DNA from: Fontisphaera persica
GTDB lineage: Bacteria; Verrucomicrobiota; Verrucomicrobiia; Limisphaerales; Fontisphaeraceae
Reading direction: 5' to 3'
Assembly (NCBI RefSeq): GCF_024832785.1
Contig: NZ_CP116615.1
Coordinates: forward strand, 1,736,001 to 1,800,000
DNA: 64,000 nt
Shown here: one piece after another, positions 50,612 through 59,051 of the stretch
How the letters are laid out: each line of letters opens with the position of its first letter
Position numbering within the stretch: position 1 is the stretch's first letter
The notes under the pieces: generated by a model
Told to the model about the DNA's origin: nothing
Seen by the model: only the letters and a program-made list of their open reading frames with translations
The model's database searches: none
Position numbers and translations under genes: made by a program

Positions 50612-51120
50612 CGGACCATGCCATCCGTCAACAAGTCCATGCCGCTGTCCTTCGCCGTTATCGGGAGTGGTATGGAACCCGGCACATGGCCAGAGGATCC
50701 TGCCTTTACTGGACGCTCACCGGCCTGGGCATTCTGCATGGCCTGGGACTTCGAACTTTGCTTCAGGCTGGCTCGATGTCCTGGCCCATTCTTCCTGCTG
50801 ATCTGGATGACGGTCAGGAGCCAACGCACTTCAGCTACGAGTGGTCCCCTTGGCGCGAAGAAAGCCAAGCCGCCTTGAAACTGGGACTGCTGCCGGAAAT
50901 TCACATGTGGATCGGTCTGCCGGATCAAAACGAGCTGGTTGACTTCTCCACGAAATGGCTGCCCAAACAAGCCGCCCTGGATGGTCTGGTCTGGCGAACT
51001 GAACCTCCACCCGACTTTCTTTGGTGTGGTCCTTCTGATCTCCCGGCTGGCGTCATCTACCAGCCAAACATGGAGGCCATTCAATTCGCCCTGAACTTCA
51101 TCCGCGCTCACCATCAATGA
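50587..51120 (+). CDS. Hypothetical protein
   Basis: A 177-residue protein (MGTQQPRLTDHAIRQQVHAA, SCLYWTLTGLGILHGLGLRT, HFSYEWSPWREESQAALKLG). The segments GSCLYWT and WIGLPDQNELVDFSTKWLP recall transglutaminase-like or papain-like small proteins of phages, but no complete catalytic set is evident, so I leave the function open. The start at 50587 is the first with protein-like composition; a longer frame to 50227 reads through hairpin sequence. It ends in an ATGA overlap with the next gene. Confidence 0.65.
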   Translation: MGTQQPRLTDHAIRQQVHAAVLRRYREWYGTRHMARGSCLYWTLTGLGILHGLGLRTLLQAGSMSWPILPADLDDGQEPTHFSYEWSPWREESQAALKLGLLPEIHMWIGLPDQNELVDFSTKWLPKQAALDGLVWRTEPPPDFLWCGPSDLPAGVIYQPNMEAIQFALNFIRAHHQ

Positions 51121-51293
51121 AAACCAAACCTACCCGCCTGTTCTTCAGAGATGGGCGGGTGTCAACCTTCCGTGATCCCAAGCTCGCCTACCTGACCTGG
51201 CTCTCGCTGCCCCGTGGAACCCGTGTGGCTTTTCGTGGCCCTGGAGACAACCGGCCAGTGCAACCTTGGGACTTCGCGGACAAACCCAACTGA
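51117..51293 (+). CDS. Small hypothetical protein
   Basis: A 58-residue basic protein (MKTKPTRLFFRDGRVSTFRD, then YLTWLSLPRGTRVAFRG) coupled by ATGA to the previous gene and three bases before the next. No family recognised. Confidence 0.6.
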   Translation: MKTKPTRLFFRDGRVSTFRDPKLAYLTWLSLPRGTRVAFRGPGDNRPVQPWDFADKPN

Positions 51294-51296
51294 ACC

Positions 51297-51596
51297 ATGA
51301 CCAAACCCATTCGCCAGGTGTGGACATTCAGGTCGGACTCCAATCCCAATCAGGAATACCAGACGCTGCAATACACTGACGGCTCCACCTCCTGCGCGTG
51401 CAAAGGCTGGACCCGTCGTGTGGCTGCTGATGGTTCGCGGTCCTGCAAACACACGCGCTGGATCGACATGGGAATCGCCGACCACCACTGCATCTCCACG
51501 CACAACTACAACCATCAACCTCAACCCACCAACCATCATGCCCCAACCAAAATCAAAATCCTGCCCCTCCTTGGACGCCGCAAGTTCGCTGTCTGA
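51297..51596 (+). CDS. SWIM-type zinc-finger protein
   Basis: A 99-residue protein with a SWIM-like motif CxCx(14)CxH: C33 and C35 in TSCACKGW, C50 and H52 in SCKHTRW. SWIM fingers bind DNA or proteins and occur beside recombination and DNA-repair genes. The tail after residue 60 is histidine/asparagine/proline-rich. Its last 59 bases overlap the start region of the Ycf46-like ATPase gene if that starts at 51538. Confidence 0.7.
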   Translation: MTKPIRQVWTFRSDSNPNQEYQTLQYTDGSTSCACKGWTRRVAADGSRSCKHTRWIDMGIADHHCISTHNYNHQPQPTNHHAPTKIKILPLLGRRKFAV

Positions 51597-53094
51597 CATG
51601 GGGAGCAAACTCGTCAATTATCTCCAAGCCGGCTACCCCGCGCTTTATCTGGTGTCCCATGAAGACGCCAGGGTTGAAGCCGAGTTGAGCCAGGTCGCCA
51701 GTGCCATCAACTACAACCTCTGTTTCTGGTCCGTCATCTCCGGCCTGGTCGAAACCAATTCCAAGAAAGTTCACCAAGCCCAGGAGCCTATCGAAGCCCT
51801 GCAAGCCATCGAATCCCTGCCGGAGAAGTCCATGATCCTGCTGAAGGACTTCCACCTGTTCCTGGCAGACGCGAACCCCATCCTGATCTGCAAAATGAAG
51901 GAGGTGCTGGCTGAAGCGAAGACCAAGAACAAGTCCCTCATCATTCTGGGCTGTCGTCTGTGCCTGCCTCCTGAACTCGAAAGAGAGATAACAGTGCTGG
52001 ATTTCGCTCTGCCCAACAAATCTCAACTCGGACTGGTTCTCGACGGCATTTCAGAATCCGCCATGCTCCAGAAGATCCAGGATGAAGATCGGGAGAAGAT
52101 TCTCGAAGCAGCAACCGGCCTCACCACCATCGAAGCAGAAAACGCCTTCGCCCTCTCTTTCGTGCAGTCCAAAGCCATCGATCCCGTCCTGGTGGCTAAG
52201 GAAAAAGCCCAGGCCGTGAAGAAGAACGGGCTGCTGGAGATCGTGGAGACCAAGGAGAACCTGGATTCAATTGGCGGGCTGGATGTGCTGAAAACCTGGC
52301 TGCTCAAGAGAAAGTCTGCCTTCAGCCAAAGAGCCATGGAATACGGCCTGCCCACTCCAAAGGGCCTGCTCATTCTCGGAATCGCAGGCACAGGGAAAAG
52401 CCTCACCGCCAAAGCCACTGCCAAGGTCTTCGGGGTGCCATTGCTGAAATTGGATGCAGGCCGGATCTTCGCTTCGTTGGTCGGCCAGTCTGAATCCAAC
52501 CTGCGCAGTGTCATCCAAACTGCTGAGGCCATTGCTCCCTGCTGTCTGTGGATTGACGAGCTTGAGAAGGGGTTCAGTGGCAGCAAATCCTCGGGATCAA
52601 CTGACGGCGGCACTTCAAGCAGGGTGTTCGGGTCATTCCTGTCGTGGATGCAGGAGAAGAAGGCACCGGTGTTCGTCGTGGCCACTGCAAATGATGTGTC
52701 CCAACTTCCGCCTGAAATGCTACGCAAGGGCAGATGGGATGAGCTGTTCTTCGTGGATCTGCCCAATCAATCCGAAAGGGAAGCCATCTGGAAGATTCAG
52801 ATCTCCAAGTATGGCCGGGATGCAAAGGACTTCGACATCCAAGTTCTTTCCAAGGCCACGGATGGCTTGACCGGCAGTGAAATCGAAGCCTGTTTTGTGG
52901 AGGCTCTGTATGCTGGTTTCGACCAGGACACCGAGCCCACCGACCTCACCATCGCTCAAGTCCTCACCGATTTTGTTCCGCTGTCGAAGTTGATGGCGGA
53001 GCAGATTGGGGCATTGAGGAACTGGGCGAAAGGCAGGGCCAGGTATGCCACTTCTTCGGTTCCTGAAAAGGGACTGAGGAGGCTGGCGGCGTAG
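51538..53094 (+). CDS. Ycf46-like AAA+ ATPase
   Basis: A 518-residue ATPase. Residues 20-170 form the N-terminal domain typical of Ycf46 (VNYLQAGYPALYLVSHEDAR, SLIILGCRLCLPPELEREI). The AAA+ module follows with Walker A GIAGTGKS (281-288), Walker B LWIDELEK (337-344), sensor VATAND and arginine finger region RKGRWDE (396-402), then the helical lid. Ycf46 in cyanobacteria and plastids has an unclear role linked to inorganic carbon and photosynthesis control; on mobile elements it travels with Ycf35-like and DUF2997 genes. The ATG at 51598, two bases after the SWIM gene stop, is an alternative start. Confidence 0.88.
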   Translation: MPQPKSKSCPSLDAASSLSDMGSKLVNYLQAGYPALYLVSHEDARVEAELSQVASAINYNLCFWSVISGLVETNSKKVHQAQEPIEALQAIESLPEKSMILLKDFHLFLADANPILICKMKEVLAEAKTKNKSLIILGCRLCLPPELEREITVLDFALPNKSQLGLVLDGISESAMLQKIQDEDREKILEAATGLTTIEAENAFALSFVQSKAIDPVLVAKEKAQAVKKNGLLEIVETKENLDSIGGLDVLKTWLLKRKSAFSQRAMEYGLPTPKGLLILGIAGTGKSLTAKATAKVFGVPLLKLDAGRIFASLVGQSESNLRSVIQTAEAIAPCCLWIDELEKGFSGSKSSGSTDGGTSSRVFGSFLSWMQEKKAPVFVVATANDVSQLPPEMLRKGRWDELFFVDLPNQSEREAIWKIQISKYGRDAKDFDIQVLSKATDGLTGSEIEACFVEALYAGFDQDTEPTDLTIAQVLTDFVPLSKLMAEQIGALRNWAKGRARYATSSVPEKGLRRLAA

Positions 53095-53098
53095 TTTG

Positions 53099-53138
53099 AA
53101 AGAGGAATTTGGCCTCGGGCTGGATTCCTCTTTTTTTA
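53099..53138 (+). terminator. Strong intrinsic terminator after the Ycf46-like gene
   Basis: AAAGAGGAAT (53099-53108) pairs with ATTCCTCTTT (53124-53133), with the T-run continuing to 53137. It separates this operon from the convergent defence operon. Confidence 0.85.
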
Positions 53139-53178
53139 GCTAGCGAGGCTCTCTCGGTCAATCATTGCGGCTGTGCTT

Positions 53179-54624
53179 CTACTGCGCAGCCTCAAGCAAC
53201 GGCTGGAGTGCCTTTACCTTGTTCGTAACACGCGAGTCTAGTCTCCACTTGTCAGGTGGTGCTTGAAGACCCGTCAGAAAGTCTATGAGTTCCGCCATAG
53301 CAGGAAGCGCTGCTTTCTGCTTCATCCGCGTGAGCAACTCCATATACTTGTCACGGCAAAGCTTAAACTGAAGGCGACTCGCTATTGTTGGATCTTCAAA
53401 TGCTAAGACGGCCATCATGGCTTTGGCGATGTCAAATTGTTCGATTAGCTTCAAATACACTGGCTCCGCCGCCCATGCGACACCATTTCCATTCGTTAGG
53501 TAAACATAAACCAATGTTCTAACGTACTTTTGAGCGATTATTGAAGGAATAGCGCCGTGGGAGCCAACTAGATTCGCTAACTCCTGCGCAAACGCCGGTT
53601 CGTTGTAAAAGTTATTCATGGCGTTATGCACAGTCAACAACCTGGTAAGAACTTCCTCCAGTTGGACAGCCTTCAAATCCTCAGGCAGGTATTGCAGCCC
53701 CCCAACAAGAGCAAGAAACTGGTGTGCAAGATTCTTAGAGCCTTGATCATTGGAAGCCACGAACTTCCCGTACTTCACGCCAAAACCTCCCCGCGTCGCT
53801 TCCGAAACACGCAACCAGAGGGTGGGAATCAGCTTGTGAATGTTGTCCCGCGTTGATGGAGAAGTATCGTTGCGGGTGTAAATGCCAAACAATCCTGCAG
53901 CGAGGCTGTCCACTTGTTCCTGGGTAAGGTTTGCAAAGAACACCCCGATCTCTTTGGCGGACTTCTCGTCCAACACTGTGGTCTTGATACTTCCCAGCAG
54001 CGACTTTATCTCCACTGTGGCGTTGGAGAGCGGCAGTGTTATTACCTCTTTGGCACACGTTTCAAGCCACGACAGCAACTGCAAGCCGGTGATTTCGTTT
54101 TGATTGGGGTGCGCTGCGCTGACCCAATTGCGCATAAAGCGGATGTAGTCCAGGTGCTTGAAACCAATCTCACCGATCAAGCCTATCGCATGGGCACCGC
54201 GGATAAGTTCGTCGTCGGATATTTTATCAAGGTCGCTTGCGTCCTTTAGGTGCTTCCTTCGCTCTTCGCTACTTACTGCATTGTCGTAAAAATAGGACAG
54301 GTCATACTGCGCGACGCGAGTGCGTAACTGAATAATGGTTTCATCCCATAAGTAGTTGAGGGCAGCGTCGAACAGTCCAGTTGCCACAGCGGATACATAC
54401 TTGGAGAGATAGACCGCACTCAAGCGATCTGCATGAGGGATGCGGCGTACGACTCTGGCGATGTTATCGAGGTTGACCTTGCGCTCTTCAATTCCCGCAA
54501 GAATGCCCTCGTGGGGCAGGTCGTGAAGTTTGAGGAATGTCAGAAGCTGGGTTTCAAAACGCGCCACCTCGACGATTTCCTTCGATTGCTGTTGAACGAT
54601 GAGTTGTTGGTCGGTGTTGCTCAT
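53179..54624 (-). CDS. Last gene of the Argonaute operon; helical protein with HEPN-like motif
   Basis: A 481-residue, almost entirely helical protein I cannot place in a named family. Residues 160-173 read YIRFMRNWVSAAHP, where R165-N166 and H172 fit the RN-x(5)-H pattern of HEPN ribonucleases, preceded by the helix expected there (GAHAIGLIGEIGFKHLD). The remaining 300 residues (FGIYTRNDTSPSTRDNIHKL, VRTLVYVYLTNGNGVAWAAE) look like helical repeats. I start at the ATG at 54624; a frame to 54786 overlaps the upstream gene. It lies 49 bases after the nuclease stop, so it belongs to the operon. A toxic RNase effector is possible but unproven. Confidence 0.7.
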   Translation of the reverse strand: MSNTDQQLIVQQQSKEIVEVARFETQLLTFLKLHDLPHEGILAGIEERKVNLDNIARVVRRIPHADRLSAVYLSKYVSAVATGLFDAALNYLWDETIIQLRTRVAQYDLSYFYDNAVSSEERRKHLKDASDLDKISDDELIRGAHAIGLIGEIGFKHLDYIRFMRNWVSAAHPNQNEITGLQLLSWLETCAKEVITLPLSNATVEIKSLLGSIKTTVLDEKSAKEIGVFFANLTQEQVDSLAAGLFGIYTRNDTSPSTRDNIHKLIPTLWLRVSEATRGGFGVKYGKFVASNDQGSKNLAHQFLALVGGLQYLPEDLKAVQLEEVLTRLLTVHNAMNNFYNEPAFAQELANLVGSHGAIPSIIAQKYVRTLVYVYLTNGNGVAWAAEPVYLKLIEQFDIAKAMMAVLAFEDPTIASRLQFKLCRDKYMELLTRMKQKAALPAMAELIDFLTGLQAPPDKWRLDSRVTNKVKALQPLLEAAQ

Positions 54625-54673
54625 AGCGGTGTGTATTGGGCGTCTGGCTGTCGGATGGCCAATGGGGACGATT

Positions 54674-55912
54674 TCATAAACCTTTGGGTGCAACGATGAC
54701 GATGATACGCATGCGCTCAGTTGTCTCTGACAGGTCCCTCTCCAGCGCCGTGGGTTTGTCGCAGTAACCCTCCGGATCGTAAACAAAGCAGATCAGGGTG
54801 CGGCAATGTGGATGCGCTCTATATCGCTCTTTGTCCTCAGCCAATTGGGCGGCAACGTCTCTTTGTCCCAGATTCTTGCGGGTCATCTTGACCTCGACAA
54901 CAACTTCCTCAGGCATCAGGAGAAAATCCATGCGCGCCGAGCTTCCTCCGCGACTTGGCGTGGTTTCCTCGGGACGCACATCGTCGAAGTGCAATCGCAG
55001 CAGAGCGTGCATGAGATCCTGCACGTCATACTCGTCCTCGAGTGGGAAGGTCTTGCGTTTGTCGTGTCGCCTCTGCAACTGCTTTGCAAACAAAGGGAAG
55101 CGTCTGCAAATGGACTCCACCAAGAGTGCTGCATCTTGTGCGCCCCTCGACAGAACCCACGTGTCAGCAATGGCCGACTTCAGTCGCGCCTGGGTTGCCT
55201 GCCGTATTGAAGAGATGAGAAGTGCGGCCTCTGCCAAGTCGCGCACATCCAGTTCGGACTCCAAGGTGACTTGCAGCAGGGCTTCGTCCAAAGGTCCGAA
55301 GTTCTGGGTAGCGAATGAAACAAAGGTCTGGGAAACGCCTCCGAGCCATCGAGCCAGCGCCAACTCCTGTAAACGCAACCCCGTCCATTCTCGTGGTCCG
55401 TTAACTGGCTTTTGCACTCCGAGAATATCGCCGGCGAACTGGTGCAACATCCCGTCCCAAAGGTCGCTCTCGCTTCTTTTTCCCAGCTCCGTCAATGCCG
55501 CTTTCAGCCAATCGATCTGGTCGCTGGCGCGCTGCTTACAGCAAGAAAGACCAAGTGCAATTCCGACGACTTCCAGAGGGCGAAACACGAATGATGACCG
55601 ATCCACAGGGAACAGCTCCCGCTTCTGGAGCTTCTCCAAAGCTTTCAGCCAGGCCGTCTCGTCTGGGAGAGCAGATCGCCAAAGATCCGCAGCCATCGCA
55701 ATACCAACAGCAGCGAGCATTGGTGCTTCGTCGAGACGTTTCGCATCCAGGGTAATCCTCGCCTGACTGAGCGACTGTGGCACCTCCCCGACCTTTCTGT
55801 AAACAAAACCGGCGAAGGCGAGAGCGGGTGACAGAGCGCCAACGCTGCGGTTTTGGAAGTCCTCAAGGCGCGCCAACTGGGCGGCGAGACTTTTGTGCAA
55901 AGCGTCGCTCAT
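54674..55912 (-). CDS. PD-(D/E)XK nuclease partner of the Argonaute
   Basis: A 412-residue protein. The first 280 residues are helical and lack known motifs. The C-terminal domain (about 290-410) reads LEDEYDVQDLMHALLRLHFD, GSSARMDFLL, VVVEVKMTRKNL, YRAHPHCRTLICFVYDPEG and IIVIVAPK. This matches a restriction-type fold with D329 and E340-x-K342, known from defence-associated proteins. Its ATG overlaps the Argonaute stop (ATGA), so both are made together. Nucleases next to inactive long Argonautes act as their effectors in described systems; by analogy, guide-target recognition would unleash DNA or RNA cleavage. Confidence 0.85.
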   Translation of the reverse strand: MSDALHKSLAAQLARLEDFQNRSVGALSPALAFAGFVYRKVGEVPQSLSQARITLDAKRLDEAPMLAAVGIAMAADLWRSALPDETAWLKALEKLQKRELFPVDRSSFVFRPLEVVGIALGLSCCKQRASDQIDWLKAALTELGKRSESDLWDGMLHQFAGDILGVQKPVNGPREWTGLRLQELALARWLGGVSQTFVSFATQNFGPLDEALLQVTLESELDVRDLAEAALLISSIRQATQARLKSAIADTWVLSRGAQDAALLVESICRRFPLFAKQLQRRHDKRKTFPLEDEYDVQDLMHALLRLHFDDVRPEETTPSRGGSSARMDFLLMPEEVVVEVKMTRKNLGQRDVAAQLAEDKERYRAHPHCRTLICFVYDPEGYCDKPTALERDLSETTERMRIIVIVAPKGL

Positions 55913-58200
55913 AAGAACCATTTGCTTGCGCGGAGCTTGATGTTGAGCATCGCAGGGGACCAGTCGGGCACGCTGCGCATCCGGCTCAAAAGACCGGCAA
56001 TGAGTTCGCTGTAGTAAATCGTCACGGGCAATTTCGCCGGCAGGGTGGATCGCCACGACAGCGATGTGAACTTCAGCACCTGTTCCGTCAACGAAGCCAG
56101 ATCACGGTAGGTCGATTCTGGATGAATATGCACCAACAATGGCAGCGGCAGCGGGGACACAGTGCGCTTGATCAACTCGGGACCATTCGTGCTGAGAAGC
56201 CGCGTGAAAGAACCAAGCTGGGCAATCATGCCTCGATGCGGCACCAGCACAGCCTTCAGCACGTTTGGATTCTTCTTTTGCGGCACGCCCTTCTGCTCCC
56301 GATCAAAAAGCCGAAACGGATGCTGTTGCGTGACCGTCAGGAATGCGAACTCCACGCTCTGCTCATCTCCAACTGTTGCCACGCAGTCCTTCATAATCTG
56401 AGCAAGCTCCAGCTTCTTCAGTGGCTTGAAGGAATGCACGACGACGCGCACTGTATCTTTCGGCTGCCAGCCGTTCCGCTTTTTTATCTCCTTCAGAATC
56501 TCCACGGTGGATCGTTGAAGGACTTCGGGGTAGGTGTCGTAGTTGCACTCCGTTGAGAGATTCGAGAGAAGGTAGTTGCCATCGCCTCGAAACACCGTCG
56601 TGATTCCAATGAACCGCTTGCGCGCTTCGAACCGACTCTCGCCAATCTCGCAAGTGCCCAAGCCAATCACCAGTTCATCAGCGATGGTCAAGTCGTGGTC
56701 CACTGTCCAGGGAATGCCGTTCAGCTTCGCGTAGAAGGCAACTGCGATGTTTTGCAGGAGGAACTGCAGGCTGTATTCGGACTGACTCATCGTGGTCACA
56801 CGGACATCCTGGACTGGAATCCCGGCCATCAGCAGCACAGCCTTTGAGTGAAGGTATGGATTCTGTTGGTCCGGTAGCCTGGCATGCTCATCCAAAATCG
56901 TCACAATGGCCGCATCAAACTGACCGTTTCGGCTCAGAAACTCCTCGATGGTCTTTCGGTAGATCTGTGCTGGGCTATCATTCTGCTTGGGAAACAGCGG
57001 GATGCGGCACGATACAAACTCCGGATTGACCAGCCCAAAGGTCTTGGCGAAACCACCGGCATAACGGCTGTTGGCGACGCCAGTGATGCCATCCCGCAAA
57101 TATCGCAAGAAACGTTCTGCGGGCCCCTGCACAGAATCCGGGAAGACAAACAAAATGCGCGGCGACTTCTTCGCCAACGTATCGCGACTGAAAGGCCCAT
57201 AGTCCTCGAGTCCGGGCCATGCATACCTGCTCCGCTTGCTACGAGCAGAATCAAAGCAGTAGTCAACCGGGGGAGCTTGAACTGTGGTCTTGTACGTTCC
57301 CACATTCTGCACAGGGATACGCTCTCCCACCGAACACTGGAGGTCCGAAGAAAGGGTGACCGGGGATGCCTTGCGCAAATAGTCCCCCATACGCTCAACT
57401 CGCTCATCAAGGGCATTGCCAACCAAGACACGCGCTTCCTGTTCCTGTCGCTCACTGTCGAAAGCACCATACATGTCCCCCAGAATGCGCTTCAGACAGT
57501 GGGCAAACGAAGCCCGCGAGCCTTCCACATAGACATCATCGGCGAAGACCTCCGCCTGGTTCCCGTATGCTTCAGAAAGAACGACCCTCTGGCCGATCAG
57601 TTCTTTCACGCGGCCAATTAGCCGGCGACCCTTTGGATCAGGAGTCCGGCGCACAACATAAAGTCCGGCAACATCAACTCCAGCCGCCTTGAGTTCGTCC
57701 AAATGGGCAAGAATTTGCCAGTTCGTTGCGATGTCCACGAAGAGACCCACTCGCAGCTCGTTTTCACGCAATTCAATCAACCTGGCGTCCAACTCAAACG
57801 TCAGCGAGATTTTGAACTTGCCAACTACAGGCGGTAGGTGCTTGAGCTTGGTCAGAATCGCGGCGACAATTTCATCTTTCTGCGCCCTGAATTTGAATGG
57901 TTTGCGCCGGAATGCTTCATATTTCGGGAATTTCTCTGGAAGCACTTCTGTCAACCGTCGTGCCAGCAAGGAGAGATGATCGGCGACCTTCAGCGTTTGT
58001 GCTTGCCCGAATGGCTTGGATGGGGTCGCGCACTTCGGCAGCCCGTATGCAACTCCGTCGTGCCAGTGGATAAACCACTCGTCCCCCAGCGCCTCCCGAG
58101 TGGGCTCCAACTGCTGGTTGTCAGGCATCGGACTGACGAAGGCAGTAAAATCCTGGCTGGTGAATTCAACGGAAAAGCCATTGAGGAAAAGATTGCTCAT
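55909..58200 (-). CDS. Long prokaryotic Argonaute, predicted catalytically inactive
   Basis: A 763-residue protein. The C-terminal half (about 345-763) is MID-PIWI. In MID, Y449 and K453 (NPYLHSK), a glutamine-rich QFLLQN helix and K492 (AKLNG) fit the 5'-phosphate pocket. KLNGIPWT then IADELVIGLGTCEIG (506-520) aligns with the first PIWI strand, where an active enzyme has the sequence GID; here the aspartate is absent (GLG). PIWI ends in VHIHPESTYRDL. Residues 1-340 would be the N, L1 and PAZ-like regions (LRVGLFVDIATNWQIL, LIGRVKELIGQRVVLSE). This fits the long-B class of guide-binding, non-cutting Argonautes that work through a partner. ATGA overlaps join it to both neighbours. Confidence 0.87.
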   Translation of the reverse strand: MSNLFLNGFSVEFTSQDFTAFVSPMPDNQQLEPTREALGDEWFIHWHDGVAYGLPKCATPSKPFGQAQTLKVADHLSLLARRLTEVLPEKFPKYEAFRRKPFKFRAQKDEIVAAILTKLKHLPPVVGKFKISLTFELDARLIELRENELRVGLFVDIATNWQILAHLDELKAAGVDVAGLYVVRRTPDPKGRRLIGRVKELIGQRVVLSEAYGNQAEVFADDVYVEGSRASFAHCLKRILGDMYGAFDSERQEQEARVLVGNALDERVERMGDYLRKASPVTLSSDLQCSVGERIPVQNVGTYKTTVQAPPVDYCFDSARSKRSRYAWPGLEDYGPFSRDTLAKKSPRILFVFPDSVQGPAERFLRYLRDGITGVANSRYAGGFAKTFGLVNPEFVSCRIPLFPKQNDSPAQIYRKTIEEFLSRNGQFDAAIVTILDEHARLPDQQNPYLHSKAVLLMAGIPVQDVRVTTMSQSEYSLQFLLQNIAVAFYAKLNGIPWTVDHDLTIADELVIGLGTCEIGESRFEARKRFIGITTVFRGDGNYLLSNLSTECNYDTYPEVLQRSTVEILKEIKKRNGWQPKDTVRVVVHSFKPLKKLELAQIMKDCVATVGDEQSVEFAFLTVTQQHPFRLFDREQKGVPQKKNPNVLKAVLVPHRGMIAQLGSFTRLLSTNGPELIKRTVSPLPLPLLVHIHPESTYRDLASLTEQVLKFTSLSWRSTLPAKLPVTIYYSELIAGLLSRMRSVPDWSPAMLNIKLRASKWFL

Positions 58201-59048
58201 AATGCGCCCTGCCGTGTTGTCCCTTCTTCCGTGCCATCCTTGGTCGCTCTTGCTAGCGCCGGCCCCAGAATGTCTGCGACGTCAGGGTAAAACGACGCGA
58301 TGCCCTTCAAAAAGAACCGAACATGAGTGGCTACCAGCGCATTTACGTGATGAACTGGATACGCCCATTCGTTGAGGATTCCCGTTAACTTGTGCGTTCT
58401 TCCCGTCGTCTTCCACAAGCCTCCCCCGCTCACGCCGAAGGGGTGTGGGGCTGTAACGTCTCGGTTGTTCTGAATGAGGTGGCGCTTGTTGAAGCCTACC
58501 ACAAAATGCTGTCCAGGGGTCTTCCCTAGCATTTTGTACGTTTTCGGCGGACAGCTATTCGTAAAGCACTTAAAGCGGTTCGCTGTGACCTTGGCAGTGG
58601 CAACATTGACCTTTCTGTTCTTGGTATGGGGAAAGCCGCATGCGAAATACGTTGCTCCAGGCAAGGGCGGTGATGTGGTGTCGCAATCTTGAACGCCCAC
58701 TGCGTTAACCGCATCCAAGGCTGCGGATGTGCGTTCATCTAGTGCCAAAATACCGACATCGAATGGATCATCGCGGTGATCGGGATACTCTGAAGGCGAG
58801 CAATGTTTTTGCCCTTTGAGGATCACCGAGGTGGTGGGGGTCACAACAAAGAGTGTTTTGTCCCTGTTCTGATCAAAAACATGAGCAGCCGACAATGCGA
58901 ACAGTCTGGGACCCACCCGGAGAAAGATGCAGGAACCGACATGGGGGACATGTCGCCTGTCAACCTCGACACGCAATTGGAACACGTAAGAAGCCATTTC
59001 ATTTGCTAGGGCGTTTTTGGCGGCTTCTTGTTTTTGGGTTAGTGCCAT
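58197..59048 (-). CDS. Trypsin-like serine protease in the Argonaute operon
   Basis: A 283-residue protein with a complete trypsin-like triad: H56 in LSAAHVFD, D97 in DDPFDVGILAL and S207 in GVSGGGLW. There is no signal peptide or membrane segment, so it acts in the cytoplasm. Its stop overlaps the Argonaute start (ATGA), and it begins three bases after the methyltransferase stop, so it is embedded in the operon rather than a bystander. It could be activated to cut a partner, as other defence proteases do. It differs clearly from the protease at 48626. The substrate is unknown. Confidence 0.83.
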   Translation of the reverse strand: MALTQKQEAAKNALANEMASYVFQLRVEVDRRHVPHVGSCIFLRVGPRLFALSAAHVFDQNRDKTLFVVTPTTSVILKGQKHCSPSEYPDHRDDPFDVGILALDERTSAALDAVNAVGVQDCDTTSPPLPGATYFACGFPHTKNRKVNVATAKVTANRFKCFTNSCPPKTYKMLGKTPGQHFVVGFNKRHLIQNNRDVTAPHPFGVSGGGLWKTTGRTHKLTGILNEWAYPVHHVNALVATHVRFFLKGIASFYPDVADILGPALARATKDGTEEGTTRQGAL

Positions 59049-59051
59049 AAA

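Noticed and set aside
50587-51120. Cysteine protease/transglutaminase assignment
   Set aside because: The segment with GSCLYWT suggested it, but no histidine and aspartate in the expected order could be confirmed.
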